Source: an uncultured Lachnospiraceae bacterium (lineage in GTDB: Bacteria; Bacillota; Clostridia; Lachnospirales; Lachnospiraceae). Taken from it: a stretch of DNA of 64,000 nucleotides. Within the stretch, counting starts at the first letter, position 1. Every line of letters begins with the position of its first letter. This document shows positions 43,574-52,608 of this stretch, piece by piece. The stretch is from positions 8,739 to 72,738 of the forward strand of contig CAJTKA010000017.1 in assembly GCA_910576815.1 (NCBI GenBank), given 5' to 3'. The notes beneath the pieces are model-generated. The model was not told the DNA's origin and did no database searches. It saw nothing but the letters and a program-made list of their open reading frames with translations. Both the position numbers and the translations under genes were made by a program.

Positions 43574-43712
43574 TTTATCTTCTCCTTCCTGTCGGAACAG
43601 GCAAACTAAACCATTCCGGCAATATGATAGGTTTCCCTATTTTTTTCTATTAAATCGATTCTCCCGGAAATTACCCTATCTCACAAGATTCCGTTTCCCC
43701 ATGCCAATCGTC

Positions 43713-43747
43713 AAAAAAAGCAGGTACAGAATCCCCTCTGCCCCTGC
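43713..43747 (-). terminator. Terminator of ligA
   Basis: Minus strand: GCAGG / CCTGC outer stem, inner CAGA / TCTG, followed by TTTTTTT. It lies about 30 bp past the ligA stop and separates that unit from the recombinase gene. Confidence 0.8.
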
Positions 43748-43777
43748 CTTTCTCTGCTTTTCAATACGGCTTCCTTT

Positions 43778-45736
43778 CTATCCCAGATACTCCTGCATAA
43801 ATTCCTCCTCCGACATGATCCGCACGCCCAGCTCTTTTGCTTTCTTGTTCTTGGAAGACTGCGAGGCCGTATCGTTATTGATCAGGCAGACCGTTTTTCC
43901 CGTCACGCTGCCTGTCACCTTCCCGCCGCGCCGCTCGATCTCCTCTTTTAAGGCGTTTCGGTTCTCAAAGTGCGCAAGGCTGCCCGTAATTACAAAACTC
44001 ATGCCGTCAAGGGACTGTCCACCCTCCTGCACGGGTTTTTCCTCGATCACAAGCTCCGTCAAAAGATCGCTAAGCTGCTCCATCGCCTTTTCATGGTGGA
44101 AGAAATCATAAATGCTCTTAGCGATCACCTCGCCGATCCCGTCGATCGCTGCCAGTTCCTCCAGAGATGCGTTTCGCAGTGCATTTAAGTCATAATCAAA
44201 CTGTCTGCATAAAAGCTTCGCTTTCGCCACGCCGATATTCTCGATTCCCAGACCGTAAATCAACCGGGGCAGCGTGGTATTTCTTGCCCGGTCCAGGCTT
44301 TCAGACAGGTTCTGCCATGACTTTTCCCCAAACCCCTCCATCTGCGTGATCTCCTCCTGATGCCGTTCCAGACGAAAAAGATCCGCAAAGCTGTGCAGAA
44401 AGCCTCTAGCGAGGAATTTCTCCAAAGTAGACTCTGAGAGACCGTCCACACTCAGGGCATCGCGGCTCACAAACAGGGTGAAGGCCTTGATCTTCTTTGC
44501 ATCACAATCCGGATTATCACAGTAGAGGGTCTGCACATCGTTTTCCTGACTGATACGGGTGGGTTTTCCGCAGACAGGACAATACTTGGGGATTTCCAGA
44601 CTGTCGCTCCCCGTCAGGTTCTCCGCGATCTGAGGAATGATCATATTCGCCTTATAGACAGTGATCCGATCCCCGATTCCCAGCTTTAATCCCCTGACAA
44701 TACTGATATTATGGACGGAGGCGCGGCTGACCGTAGTGCCCTCCAGCTCCACCGGCTCAAAGATGGCCACAGGATTGATCAGTCCCGTGCGGCTGGCGCT
44801 CCACTCCATCTCCAAAAGCGTGGTCTCCCGCAGTTCATCCGCCCACTTGAAGGCAATGGAATCCCGCGGGAATTTGGCGGTCCTGCCCAGAGACGCGCCG
44901 TAAGCCATATCGTCATAGGTCAGGACAAGGCCGTCAGAGGGCACATCATAGGTCTTGATCTTCTCTTCAAAATAACTAATGTTATCTAATATATTTTCCG
45001 GTTCCACCTCACGGTACTCCACTACCTCGAACCCCTGCTCCTGCAGAAATGCAAACTGCTCCTTTCTGGCATTGTGAAAGTCCACATCGGCCCGCACCAG
45101 AGAAAATGCAAAAAAGCGCACGTTCCTTCCTGCCGTGACCTGATTGTCCAGCTGTCTGACGCTGCCGCTGCAAAGGTTTCTGGGATTTTTGTATTTCGCC
45201 TGTTCCTCCTCGATCTCCCGGTTTAACTTCTCAAAATCGCTGTAGGTGATGACCGCCTCGCCCCGCAGCACCAGTTCCCCCTGATAAGGAATCTTAAGCG
45301 GCAGATTGCGAAATACTCTGGCGTTTCCCGTAACGACCTCACCTACCTCGCCGTTTCCTCTGGTGACCGCTTTTTCCAGCTTTCCGTCCCTGTAGGTCAA
45401 AACGATAGTCAATCCGTCCAGCTTCCAGGAAAGGAGGCCCTTTTTCCCATTCAGCCAGTCCTGCAGTTCCTCTCTGCTCTTTGTCTTTGCCAGAGAGAGC
45501 ATGGGCGTCTCATGGCGCTCCTTAGGCAGTTCATCCACCGCCTCATACCCCACCTTCACCGTAGGGCTGTCCGCAAAAATAACACCCGTCTCTTTTTCAA
45601 GCGCCGTCAACTCATCATAGAGTCTGTCGTACTCAAAATTCGACATGATCTCCTCGTCCTTCGCATAGTATGCCTCGGAAGCCTTATTCAACAGCGCGGT
45701 TAGTTCCCGCATCCGTTCTCTCTTATTCTCTGCCAT
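43778..45736 (-). CDS. ligA: NAD-dependent DNA ligase
   Basis: Seals nicks in replication and repair. The 652-aa protein has the adenylation domain with the lysine motif WKLDGL near residue 108, the OB fold, the zinc finger (CPVCGKPT ... CDNPDCDAKK), helix-hairpin-helix repeats (IYGLGIENIGVAKAK; AIDGIGEVIAKS) and a C-terminal BRCT domain (MSFVITGSLAHFENR). It is last in the leftward unit MBOAT, SGNH, pseudouridine synthase, ligA. ATG start. Confidence 0.95.
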   Translation of the reverse strand: MAENKRERMRELTALLNKASEAYYAKDEEIMSNFEYDRLYDELTALEKETGVIFADSPTVKVGYEAVDELPKERHETPMLSLAKTKSREELQDWLNGKKGLLSWKLDGLTIVLTYRDGKLEKAVTRGNGEVGEVVTGNARVFRNLPLKIPYQGELVLRGEAVITYSDFEKLNREIEEEQAKYKNPRNLCSGSVRQLDNQVTAGRNVRFFAFSLVRADVDFHNARKEQFAFLQEQGFEVVEYREVEPENILDNISYFEEKIKTYDVPSDGLVLTYDDMAYGASLGRTAKFPRDSIAFKWADELRETTLLEMEWSASRTGLINPVAIFEPVELEGTTVSRASVHNISIVRGLKLGIGDRITVYKANMIIPQIAENLTGSDSLEIPKYCPVCGKPTRISQENDVQTLYCDNPDCDAKKIKAFTLFVSRDALSVDGLSESTLEKFLARGFLHSFADLFRLERHQEEITQMEGFGEKSWQNLSESLDRARNTTLPRLIYGLGIENIGVAKAKLLCRQFDYDLNALRNASLEELAAIDGIGEVIAKSIYDFFHHEKAMEQLSDLLTELVIEEKPVQEGGQSLDGMSFVITGSLAHFENRNALKEEIERRGGKVTGSVTGKTVCLINNDTASQSSKNKKAKELGVRIMSEEEFMQEYLG

Positions 45737-45793
45737 ATCTCCTACCCATCATTCCCTTCGCCGATTTCCTGTTCTCTTTTGCTTCTGTACGCG

Positions 45794-46516
45794 CTATTGC
45801 TTCGGCTCCAGCCCACAGAGGCCATAAAGCGCCGTCCGTTCCGCCTCCGTAAGCTCTCTGTATTCCCCCGGCTTGAGATTGCCGAGTTCAATATTCATAA
45901 CACGCGTTCTTTTAAGGCTTTTGATCTCATAGCCCTGCGTCTTACACATACGGCGTATCTGTCTGTTCAAGCCCTGCGTGAGGGTCATTTTTACGGTCTT
46001 ATCCCCGATCTGCTCGATTTTGCAGGGACGTGTCGTCTGCCCTAGATCTTCCAGATACACCCCCTCCCGCAGATTGGCGATGGCGGCTTCCTCCCACTTT
46101 CTGCCGCTCTTTACGATATATTCCTTCTCATGCCCGTTCCGCGCCCGCATCATCGCGTCGATCAGCGCGCCATCATCCGTGAGCAGCAAAAGTCCTTCAG
46201 AATCTTTATCTAACCGCCCGGCGTAAGTCACCCGCCTGGAATATCCGATCTCCTTTGTCACGATCCGTCCTGCATGGGCATCCCGCTCCGTACAGACCAC
46301 ATCCCGCGGCTTATAATAAGCCAAAACCACATGATTTTGCGGTGCGTGCAGCGTTTTCCCGCGAACGGTCACCACATCCGCATCCGACACCTTCCTTCCT
46401 GTCTGCGCCTTCTCCCCGTTCACAAAGACAACGCCTTCCTCTATCAGCTTATCCGCATCCCGCCTGGAACATACCCCACAGGCGGCTAGATATTTATTCA
46501 AACGTACTGCTTCCAT
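45794..46516 (-). CDS. RNA pseudouridine synthase (RsuA/RluB/E/F group)
   Basis: A 240-aa enzyme with an N-terminal S4 domain (VRLNKYLAACGVCSRRDADKL) and the catalytic motif GRLDKDSEGLLLLTDDG with the nucleophile Asp. The C-terminal LTQGLNRQIRRMCKTQGYEI is typical of the RluF/RsuA branch. It isomerises uridine in rRNA; the exact site is not readable. Only two bases separate it from the SGNH gene upstream. Confidence 0.9.
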   Translation of the reverse strand: MEAVRLNKYLAACGVCSRRDADKLIEEGVVFVNGEKAQTGRKVSDADVVTVRGKTLHAPQNHVVLAYYKPRDVVCTERDAHAGRIVTKEIGYSRRVTYAGRLDKDSEGLLLLTDDGALIDAMMRARNGHEKEYIVKSGRKWEEAAIANLREGVYLEDLGQTTRPCKIEQIGDKTVKMTLTQGLNRQIRRMCKTQGYEIKSLKRTRVMNIELGNLKPGEYRELTEAERTALYGLCGLEPKQ

Positions 46517-46518
46517 AT

Positions 46519-47685
46519 TCAGCCTTCCCCCGCACCCGCAGCGCTATCCTCCACCGCTTCTGTTTCATCGGCAGACGCTTCGGTTTTTTCCGTCTCCGTT
46601 CTCTCCACCCCGTGTTCCATCAGAAACGTGCGCCACTTATCGTAATGCTGCGCGTAAAGATGCACGCCGTCAAAAGTCAGCTCCGACTGCAGATACCCCT
46701 CCTCGTCCGTAAATAAAGGGTTACAGTCCAGATAAAAGACATCTCTGCCATCGGCAAGTCTGGCTGCGGCCACATTCTTATCGTTGATGTTGATATTGTT
46801 AAACTCTGACTCCATATTATTCTTCTCCCGACTCACATGGAGATTCGCCATCAAATAGATGACTGCCTCAGGCTGCCAATCCTGAATCTGGCGGATCACT
46901 TTCAGATACTGCTTCATATACATCAGCGTGTCACCATATCCCAGCTCGTTCATGCCCAGCATGATATAGATCTTGCCATAGTGATTTTCCTGCAGGATCT
47001 TTTTCATGTCAACTTTCTCTCCCGTCCGCTGCCATGTCACCCCTGCATCCTCTAAAAGCTTATAGATGGTCATCCCATTATCGCAAAAAAAGTCTGCGCC
47101 ATCCAACCCTGCATAGTCAGATATCCCCAAAGTCCTGGAATCTCCCAGAAAAGCAGCGTCATTAAAATAACTATCGTTCTCCAATACATAGTCATAGGTA
47201 GTGGTCAATGCAACTTTTCCTGCATCTGAGTAATATCGGGAATTTGTCTCAATCGGCGCATACTCCACAAATTCTGTGGCGCGAGTTTCCCTTCTCTCAT
47301 ATTTCACGCCTGTTTCTGCTATTTTTGTATCGTTATTTTGCTCCTTTATATTCTCTTTTTTAGAAATACCTTCCTTGCGTGTTCCTTCATTTTTCTCTAT
47401 TTTATCATCCTCGCTCGTATTTCTTTCGCTTTCATCATTTGCCGCGTAATCGACATTCGGTTTTCTTTCAAATATTTTATCAATTATTTCAATGCTGTTT
47501 CCGCCCTCCGCCGCTGTCTCGGCGTCCTCATTCATGGTTTTTGATACCGCTATTTTATGATCGCATTCCCGATTCTCTATCCGATCAAAAAAAGGGACTG
47601 CAAGAAGGCTGGTGACTACGATCAGCAAAATAAACGGACAGTTATACACAATTTCCCATAGATGCTTTATCTTATTATCGCTCAT
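46519..47685 (-). CDS. Membrane-anchored SGNH-hydrolase-like protein
   Basis: A 388-aa protein with one N-terminal transmembrane helix (FILLIVVTSLLAVPFF), a low-complexity charged linker (about 60-150) and an SGNH domain outside: block I FLGDSRT, block III GMNELGYG, block V FDGVHL with the Asp/His pair. It lies 30 bp downstream of the MBOAT gene. MBOAT plus SGNH pairs (AlgI/AlgJ-X, PatA/PatB, DltB/DltD) acetylate extracellular glycans; the MBOAT passes the acyl group and the SGNH transfers it. Confidence 0.8.
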   Translation of the reverse strand: MSDNKIKHLWEIVYNCPFILLIVVTSLLAVPFFDRIENRECDHKIAVSKTMNEDAETAAEGGNSIEIIDKIFERKPNVDYAANDESERNTSEDDKIEKNEGTRKEGISKKENIKEQNNDTKIAETGVKYERRETRATEFVEYAPIETNSRYYSDAGKVALTTTYDYVLENDSYFNDAAFLGDSRTLGISDYAGLDGADFFCDNGMTIYKLLEDAGVTWQRTGEKVDMKKILQENHYGKIYIMLGMNELGYGDTLMYMKQYLKVIRQIQDWQPEAVIYLMANLHVSREKNNMESEFNNININDKNVAAARLADGRDVFYLDCNPLFTDEEGYLQSELTFDGVHLYAQHYDKWRTFLMEHGVERTETEKTEASADETEAVEDSAAGAGEG

Positions 47686-47715
47686 CTCTCATTCCACCCT
47701 TCTATGCAATGTCCG

Positions 47716-49134
47716 TTAAAATCTAAAATAAAGAAACGGATTATTGCTGCCTGACAGGATCTCATATACAGACCACCAAAATACCGCCAGCAAAAACAGC
47801 ACCATGAACCAGCGGTCCTTCCATTTCCAATACAACTTGCCCGGCAGAGGTGTTATAAAAATAACGCAAGTTATTAAAAGTACTGCATACTCCTTGAGAT
47901 ATCGGAGCAGTTGTGTCATCCCCACCAGAACTTCCTCTCTGTGCAGACCGATCAGATTTTCCAGATATCCCGCAAGCTGTCCCATATCCGTGATGCCAAA
48001 GATCACCCACGTTACGGGAATCAATAAGAGCGTATAGATATGCCCCAAAATGCGCTTCCTCTCCATCCACTTTCCGTAAGTTCTCTTTTCCAGCGAAAGC
48101 AGCAGAAAAAAAGTGATGCCCCAGAGAACAAAATTCCAATCAGCGCCATGCCAAAGCCCCGTAAGCGCCCAGACGACAAACAGATTAAAAATCGTACGCA
48201 GCCGCCCCTTGCGGCTGCCGCCAAGCGGAAAATAGACATACTCCCGAAACCATCTCCCCAGCGTCATATGCCAGCGTCTCCAAAACTCCGATAGAGAACG
48301 GGACGCATAGGGATTATTAAAATTCCTGGGAATAGAAAAACCCAACATCTTACCAAGTCCCATCGCCATCACAGAATAGCCCCAGAAATCAAAATAGATC
48401 TGAAAAGAATAGGCAAAAGCGCCCAGCCAGGCAACCAGCGTATGCAGCCGCCCGGCACCCGCCGTCATGATCAGGTTCCAAAGCGTACCGATCTGATTCG
48501 CTAAAAGCACCTTGATTCCCAGCCCAAGCGTAAAGAGCTTCAGTCCGTTCTCCAGATCACGGATCCGCACTTTTCGACTAATCAGGCGCTGCTCCACCTC
48601 TCCATAACGAATGATAGGACCCGCGATGAGCTGCGGAAACATACAGATGTAGGTGGCAAAGTTGAGCAGCCCCGCCGGCTTCTCCACCGTCCCCCGATAA
48701 CAGTCGATCTGATAAGAAAGCATTTGAAACGTATAAAAACTAATACCCAGCGGCAGCGCCAGGGAAAGCAGCGGCAGCCACTCCTGCCCTGTCAGATGAT
48801 TGATGTTTTTCGCCGTAAAATCCCAATATTTGAACAAAAATAAAATGCTAAGGTCAAGAACCACAGCCAATACAAGCGCTCTCCTTTTTCGCCTCGCCGT
48901 CTTCTGTTTTCTGTTGGACTGAGGCGACCGCGGTTCCCAGAACATATAGCGATTAAAGCCATAATTTACCAGAATAGACAAAAGAAGCAGCAGAACAAAG
49001 TACGGTTCTCCCACTCCATAGAAGATCAGACTTCCCAGTAAAAGTATGATGTTGCGATATTTGGGCAGCACTACATATATGATGATAAAAATCGGCAAAA
49101 ACCGAAACAAAAATCCAATACTGGAAAATAACAT
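47716..49134 (-). CDS. MBOAT-family O-acyltransferase (AlgI/DltB-like)
   Basis: A 472-aa polytopic protein with the MBOAT signature: NFNNPYASRSLSEFWRRWH, LGRWFREYVYFPLGGSRKG and the catalytic His in LTGLWHGADWNFVLWG. It carries acyl groups across the membrane for transfer to a surface polymer. I start at 49134, preceded by GGGAG and ~55 bp after a promoter; a longer frame to 49224 would begin inside the -35 box. It heads the leftward unit with SGNH, pseudouridine synthase and ligA. Confidence 0.92.
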   Translation of the reverse strand: MLFSSIGFLFRFLPIFIIIYVVLPKYRNIILLLGSLIFYGVGEPYFVLLLLLSILVNYGFNRYMFWEPRSPQSNRKQKTARRKRRALVLAVVLDLSILFLFKYWDFTAKNINHLTGQEWLPLLSLALPLGISFYTFQMLSYQIDCYRGTVEKPAGLLNFATYICMFPQLIAGPIIRYGEVEQRLISRKVRIRDLENGLKLFTLGLGIKVLLANQIGTLWNLIMTAGAGRLHTLVAWLGAFAYSFQIYFDFWGYSVMAMGLGKMLGFSIPRNFNNPYASRSLSEFWRRWHMTLGRWFREYVYFPLGGSRKGRLRTIFNLFVVWALTGLWHGADWNFVLWGITFFLLLSLEKRTYGKWMERKRILGHIYTLLLIPVTWVIFGITDMGQLAGYLENLIGLHREEVLVGMTQLLRYLKEYAVLLITCVIFITPLPGKLYWKWKDRWFMVLFLLAVFWWSVYEILSGSNNPFLYFRF

Positions 49135-49195
49135 TGCGAAACTCCCTGCGCAAACACTAGCTAAAGTGGTTCCCATCTTGCAAAAATCTATATCT

Positions 49196-49224
49196 AGTAT
49201 ATTGCAGGCGACAGCATTTGACAA
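49196..49224 (-). promoter_or_regulatory. Promoter of the MBOAT-SGNH unit
   Basis: Minus strand: -35 TTGTCA (49219-49224), 17-bp spacer, -10 TATACT (49196-49201). Confidence 0.75.
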
Positions 49225-49248
49225 GTACCTATCAAAAATTTAAGTATT

Positions 49249-50697
49249 TTATAAGGATTTCCGTAAGCCTTTGGGATAATGGTTTTTCATCTGTCCCCCG
49301 GATGCTTTTCCAAACCCAATGCAAAATCCCTCATAAAAAAGCGCCGTCCATCCCTTTTCCCCTTGAGAAGAAAGACTCTCCCCCCGCAGCCAGGCAGAGG
49401 CCTCTGCCAGAGAGACATCCTGCCTTTTCCCGATATCGTCCGGCAATAGAGATAGGGCAAGCGCATGCGCCGGCTCAAAGCGATTCTTTTTCTCCGTCAA
49501 AAGCTGCAGTCCCGGCCGCAGAATACGGATCCCCGTAAGCGCCGGCATTTCGCAGGGCGTAAGGTAGATCTGCTCTCCAAAGCGGATCATGCGTCCCGCA
49601 TGTTTCTTGTTCCATGCCTCCTTTATTTCCAATTCCTTCTCCAGAAACAACGCTGCTTCGCCTGACAATTGAGAATCTTCTTTCCCCACATTTCCCTTTC
49701 TGTTCTTTTTCCTGTCAAACCTTTTCTCACTCGCTGCTTTACTCTCCTCTACCTCTGTTTCCTCCACTCCCGCGTTTCCATTCCTCCGCAGTCTGGCTAC
49801 AAAATGTCCCTCTCCTGCCAGTCGATGCGGCCAAAGCCTTGCCGTCTGCCCGATTCCGGGCGCAGCATGTTCCAGCCAATCAGGCCTCCCCGGTGCCAAA
49901 AGATCCGCGAAGGATATTTCTTCTATATCATATGCGTTGTTTTCTCGCAAAAATGCCGAGATCGTCCCTTCATTCTCCTCCGGAGAAAAGGTACAGGTGG
50001 AATAGACTAAAACACCGCCCGGTTTTACCAGTTTCGCCGCCTCCCGCAAAATCGCCATCTGCCTTTCGGCGCACATAAGAACCGCCGTCTCGCTCCACTC
50101 TCCCCTCGCCGCTTCTTCCTTGCGAAACATTCCTTCACCCGAGCAGGGCGCATCTACCAGCACCCGATCAAAAAAGGCAGAAAAAAGCGTCGAGAGACGC
50201 TCCGGCTTCTCCGAACATACCACACAGTTTGCGATTCCCATGCGCTCCACATTCTGGGAAAGGATCTTTGCCCGATCTCCAATGACTTCATTTGCCACAA
50301 GCAGTCCTTCTCCCTGCATTTTCCCTGCAATCTGCGTGGTTTTCCCGCCCGGCGCCGCACACAGATCGAGGATCCGCTCACCCGGCTTTGGCGCCAGTGC
50401 CTCCACCACTGCCATGGCGGAAGGCTCCTGAATATAATATGCCCCTGCCTCGTGGAGCACATGGCGTCCCGGCTGTGAAACGGCATCATAATAATACCCT
50501 TCCCGCGCCCAAGATATCTTTTGAAGCGGAAAGGGCATCACCCTAAGGAAATCTTCTTCCGTAATTTTTAAGGGATTTCGCCGCAGCCCGTACCGGCGTT
50601 GCTCCCCGTAACTGTTTAAAAAAGCCTCATACTCGCCGCCTAAAAGTCTCTCCATCTTTGCAAGGAAGGCTGTCGGCAGACTCCTCTCATTGCACAT
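49249..50697 (-). CDS. RsmF/NOL1-NOP2-Sun-type rRNA cytosine methyltransferase
   Basis: A 482-aa m5C methyltransferase: SAM motif AAPGGKTTQIA, the two catalytic cysteines in DAPCSGEGMFRK and YSTCTFSPEENEG. The C-terminal ~150 residues form the RsmF-type RNA-binding extension (GTRILRPGLQLLTE) after a basic linker (RFDRKKNRKGN). It methylates rRNA, probably 16S. ATG start. Independent of the neighbours. Confidence 0.9.
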   Translation of the reverse strand: MCNERSLPTAFLAKMERLLGGEYEAFLNSYGEQRRYGLRRNPLKITEEDFLRVMPFPLQKISWAREGYYYDAVSQPGRHVLHEAGAYYIQEPSAMAVVEALAPKPGERILDLCAAPGGKTTQIAGKMQGEGLLVANEVIGDRAKILSQNVERMGIANCVVCSEKPERLSTLFSAFFDRVLVDAPCSGEGMFRKEEAARGEWSETAVLMCAERQMAILREAAKLVKPGGVLVYSTCTFSPEENEGTISAFLRENNAYDIEEISFADLLAPGRPDWLEHAAPGIGQTARLWPHRLAGEGHFVARLRRNGNAGVEETEVEESKAASEKRFDRKKNRKGNVGKEDSQLSGEAALFLEKELEIKEAWNKKHAGRMIRFGEQIYLTPCEMPALTGIRILRPGLQLLTEKKNRFEPAHALALSLLPDDIGKRQDVSLAEASAWLRGESLSSQGEKGWTALFYEGFCIGFGKASGGQMKNHYPKGLRKSL

Positions 50698-50751
50698 GAC
50701 AGTATCTCCACAGAATCGTGTTTCAAATTAAATAACAATAGTTATGTATCG

Positions 50752-52407
50752 TTATGACAGCAGCGCGCCTCCAAAGAACGCCTTTTGCTCCTCCGTGATG
50801 AGGATCCGCAACGGCTTATCCTGTTCTTTTCTGCGTCCGAGCTTTGCCATAAATCGTCCGTAAGCTTTAAATGCTCCCTTAGGGACTGGCTGAATACATA
50901 CTTTGCCAAGCTCCGCCAATTCCCTATCTCTCTTGTAACCGGAGCAGCTCTCCATCAGACACTCATCCAAAATCTCCGCCGCGTCCTCCGGCAGCTCCCC
51001 GTCTGCCAATTCCAGATAGAGGATATAACGGGGCAGCCGCTTGGTATAATCCCCGTCCACACAGTAGCCCTCTGCGCCGCAATGTGCCCTTCGCTGAAAT
51101 TTCCGCATCGCATTCTCCAACTGGCGCACATTCATCTTTTCATCCGCAATGTTGATGACCTGACTCTTACGGTAGCATACCCGCACCACCGGCGCCTGTC
51201 CCTCAAAACCCACAACCTCCACCACGTCACCAATGGCGTAACGATACATTCCGGAAAGCGTAGTGATCAAGATCTCATATTTGCTGCCAACCTCAACATC
51301 ACGAATCGTATAGATCCGCTCACCGTCCCCGGTCTCAGACAAAAATTCATAAAAACAGGTATCCGGGAGCAGCACATAATAGGCGTCTCCTTCTCCCAGG
51401 TTCTTCGCTATGCCAAAACAGCCTTCTGATGCTGCATAGGTAAAGAAATGAATCGGCAGATCTTCCACGTACATCCAAAGCATATCCATGTAAGCGGCAA
51501 ACATGCTGCCGCCAATGAGCTGTCCATATCTGATTTTCGGCCAGATCTTCCTCACCAGCCCCTGGGGCAGGTTGTCCGTCGGGATCTTACGCAGTTCGGC
51601 AGCCCGCTCCGGATCCGCCGGCAGTTTTTCTTCCAGATAGCGGCGCCATTCATGACTCACAGGAAAGCATTCGCTGACCTTTCCCGTCTCAATATCGGTA
51701 AGAAATTCTTCCCAGTTATCCACCAAATAGCGGAACAGTCCCACCACACGGTTGACAAAAACACCATGAATCGCCGTCACATCCCTGCATGCAAGAGCAA
51801 AGCGCAGCTTTACATACAGCATATCTTCCATCTGATCCGGAAACATGACCTCAAGAGGCGCCGTATAACAGTTACTGTCAAATTCTCCTTTCGCCTCCAG
51901 ATATCGGTGCAGCGCAGACGCACGAACCCCACTCATCGTACCGTCTGACATAAAATTACGCCGAAACTCTCCCGTCTCAAAAATCCTGCCAAACAACTCC
52001 TCATCCGTTGCATCCGGGATCTGCCGCCTGATCGTCTCTCTGATCAGATCATGCCAGTAAAAATACTGTCTCTGGAGGTCCTTCTCCACGATCGGCACAT
52101 ATTTTGGCGAATCCGTGCTGCCCGAACTGATACAGTAAAACACCGGCTTATCCGCCGTGAGCAGTCCTTCTTCTCCCTCTACCTGGCGATCGATTGCCGC
52201 CTCATAATCATAGTGAAACGTGATGGGCAGTTCCTTCTGATAATCCTCTACCGAATGAATATCTTCAAACCCAAACAGTTTTCCATACTCCGTATCCTTA
52301 TTTTCTGCAAGCCTCTCCAACAGGAATTTTTCCTGCAATTCCACCGCATCCCTGCAGAGTGCCTGAAACTGTTCGGTTACGCTCGTCTCCTTATTTGACT
52401 CCCCCAT
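50752..52407 (-). CDS. GH3-family acyl-adenylating protein
   Basis: A 551-aa protein of the GH3 auxin-responsive promoter family, which in plants joins amino acids to acyl hormones by an adenylate. The ATP-binding SSGSTDSPKYVPI and the later YAASEGCFGIA, GMYRYAIGDVVEVVG and a C-terminal lid domain are present. The bacterial role is unknown. I start at 52407 because AAGGAGG precedes that ATG and lies inside a five-codon longer frame. It has its own promoter TTGATT-17-TATAAT. Confidence 0.82.
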   Translation of the reverse strand: MGESNKETSVTEQFQALCRDAVELQEKFLLERLAENKDTEYGKLFGFEDIHSVEDYQKELPITFHYDYEAAIDRQVEGEEGLLTADKPVFYCISSGSTDSPKYVPIVEKDLQRQYFYWHDLIRETIRRQIPDATDEELFGRIFETGEFRRNFMSDGTMSGVRASALHRYLEAKGEFDSNCYTAPLEVMFPDQMEDMLYVKLRFALACRDVTAIHGVFVNRVVGLFRYLVDNWEEFLTDIETGKVSECFPVSHEWRRYLEEKLPADPERAAELRKIPTDNLPQGLVRKIWPKIRYGQLIGGSMFAAYMDMLWMYVEDLPIHFFTYAASEGCFGIAKNLGEGDAYYVLLPDTCFYEFLSETGDGERIYTIRDVEVGSKYEILITTLSGMYRYAIGDVVEVVGFEGQAPVVRVCYRKSQVINIADEKMNVRQLENAMRKFQRRAHCGAEGYCVDGDYTKRLPRYILYLELADGELPEDAAEILDECLMESCSGYKRDRELAELGKVCIQPVPKGAFKAYGRFMAKLGRRKEQDKPLRILITEEQKAFFGGALLS

Positions 52408-52467
52408 GTTTTCCTCCTTCATTCGTATCGCACCGTAACCCCCGTTAAAAATGGTGCGGATAGAAAC

Positions 52468-52496
52468 ATTATATTCGATTTTTCAGCTAAAATCAA
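52468..52496 (-). promoter_or_regulatory. Promoter of the GH3-family gene
   Basis: Minus strand: -35 TTGATT (52491-52496), 17-bp spacer, perfect -10 TATAAT (52468-52473). Confidence 0.75.
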
Positions 52497-52536
52497 TATA
52501 ATCTGCCCCACTATACCGTTTTTGTCCCAATTTTTA

Positions 52537-52565
52537 TTGCGCATTCACGACAAACCCGCTATAAT
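52537..52565 (+). promoter_or_regulatory. Promoter of putP
   Basis: Plus strand: -35 TTGCGC (52537-52542), 17-bp spacer, perfect -10 TATAAT (52560-52565). A small GCAA/TTGC hairpin follows at the expected transcript start. Confidence 0.75.
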
Positions 52566-52608
52566 AGCAAATGATTGCTAACAAGGAAAGAAGATGAGGA
52601 GGAGAAAA

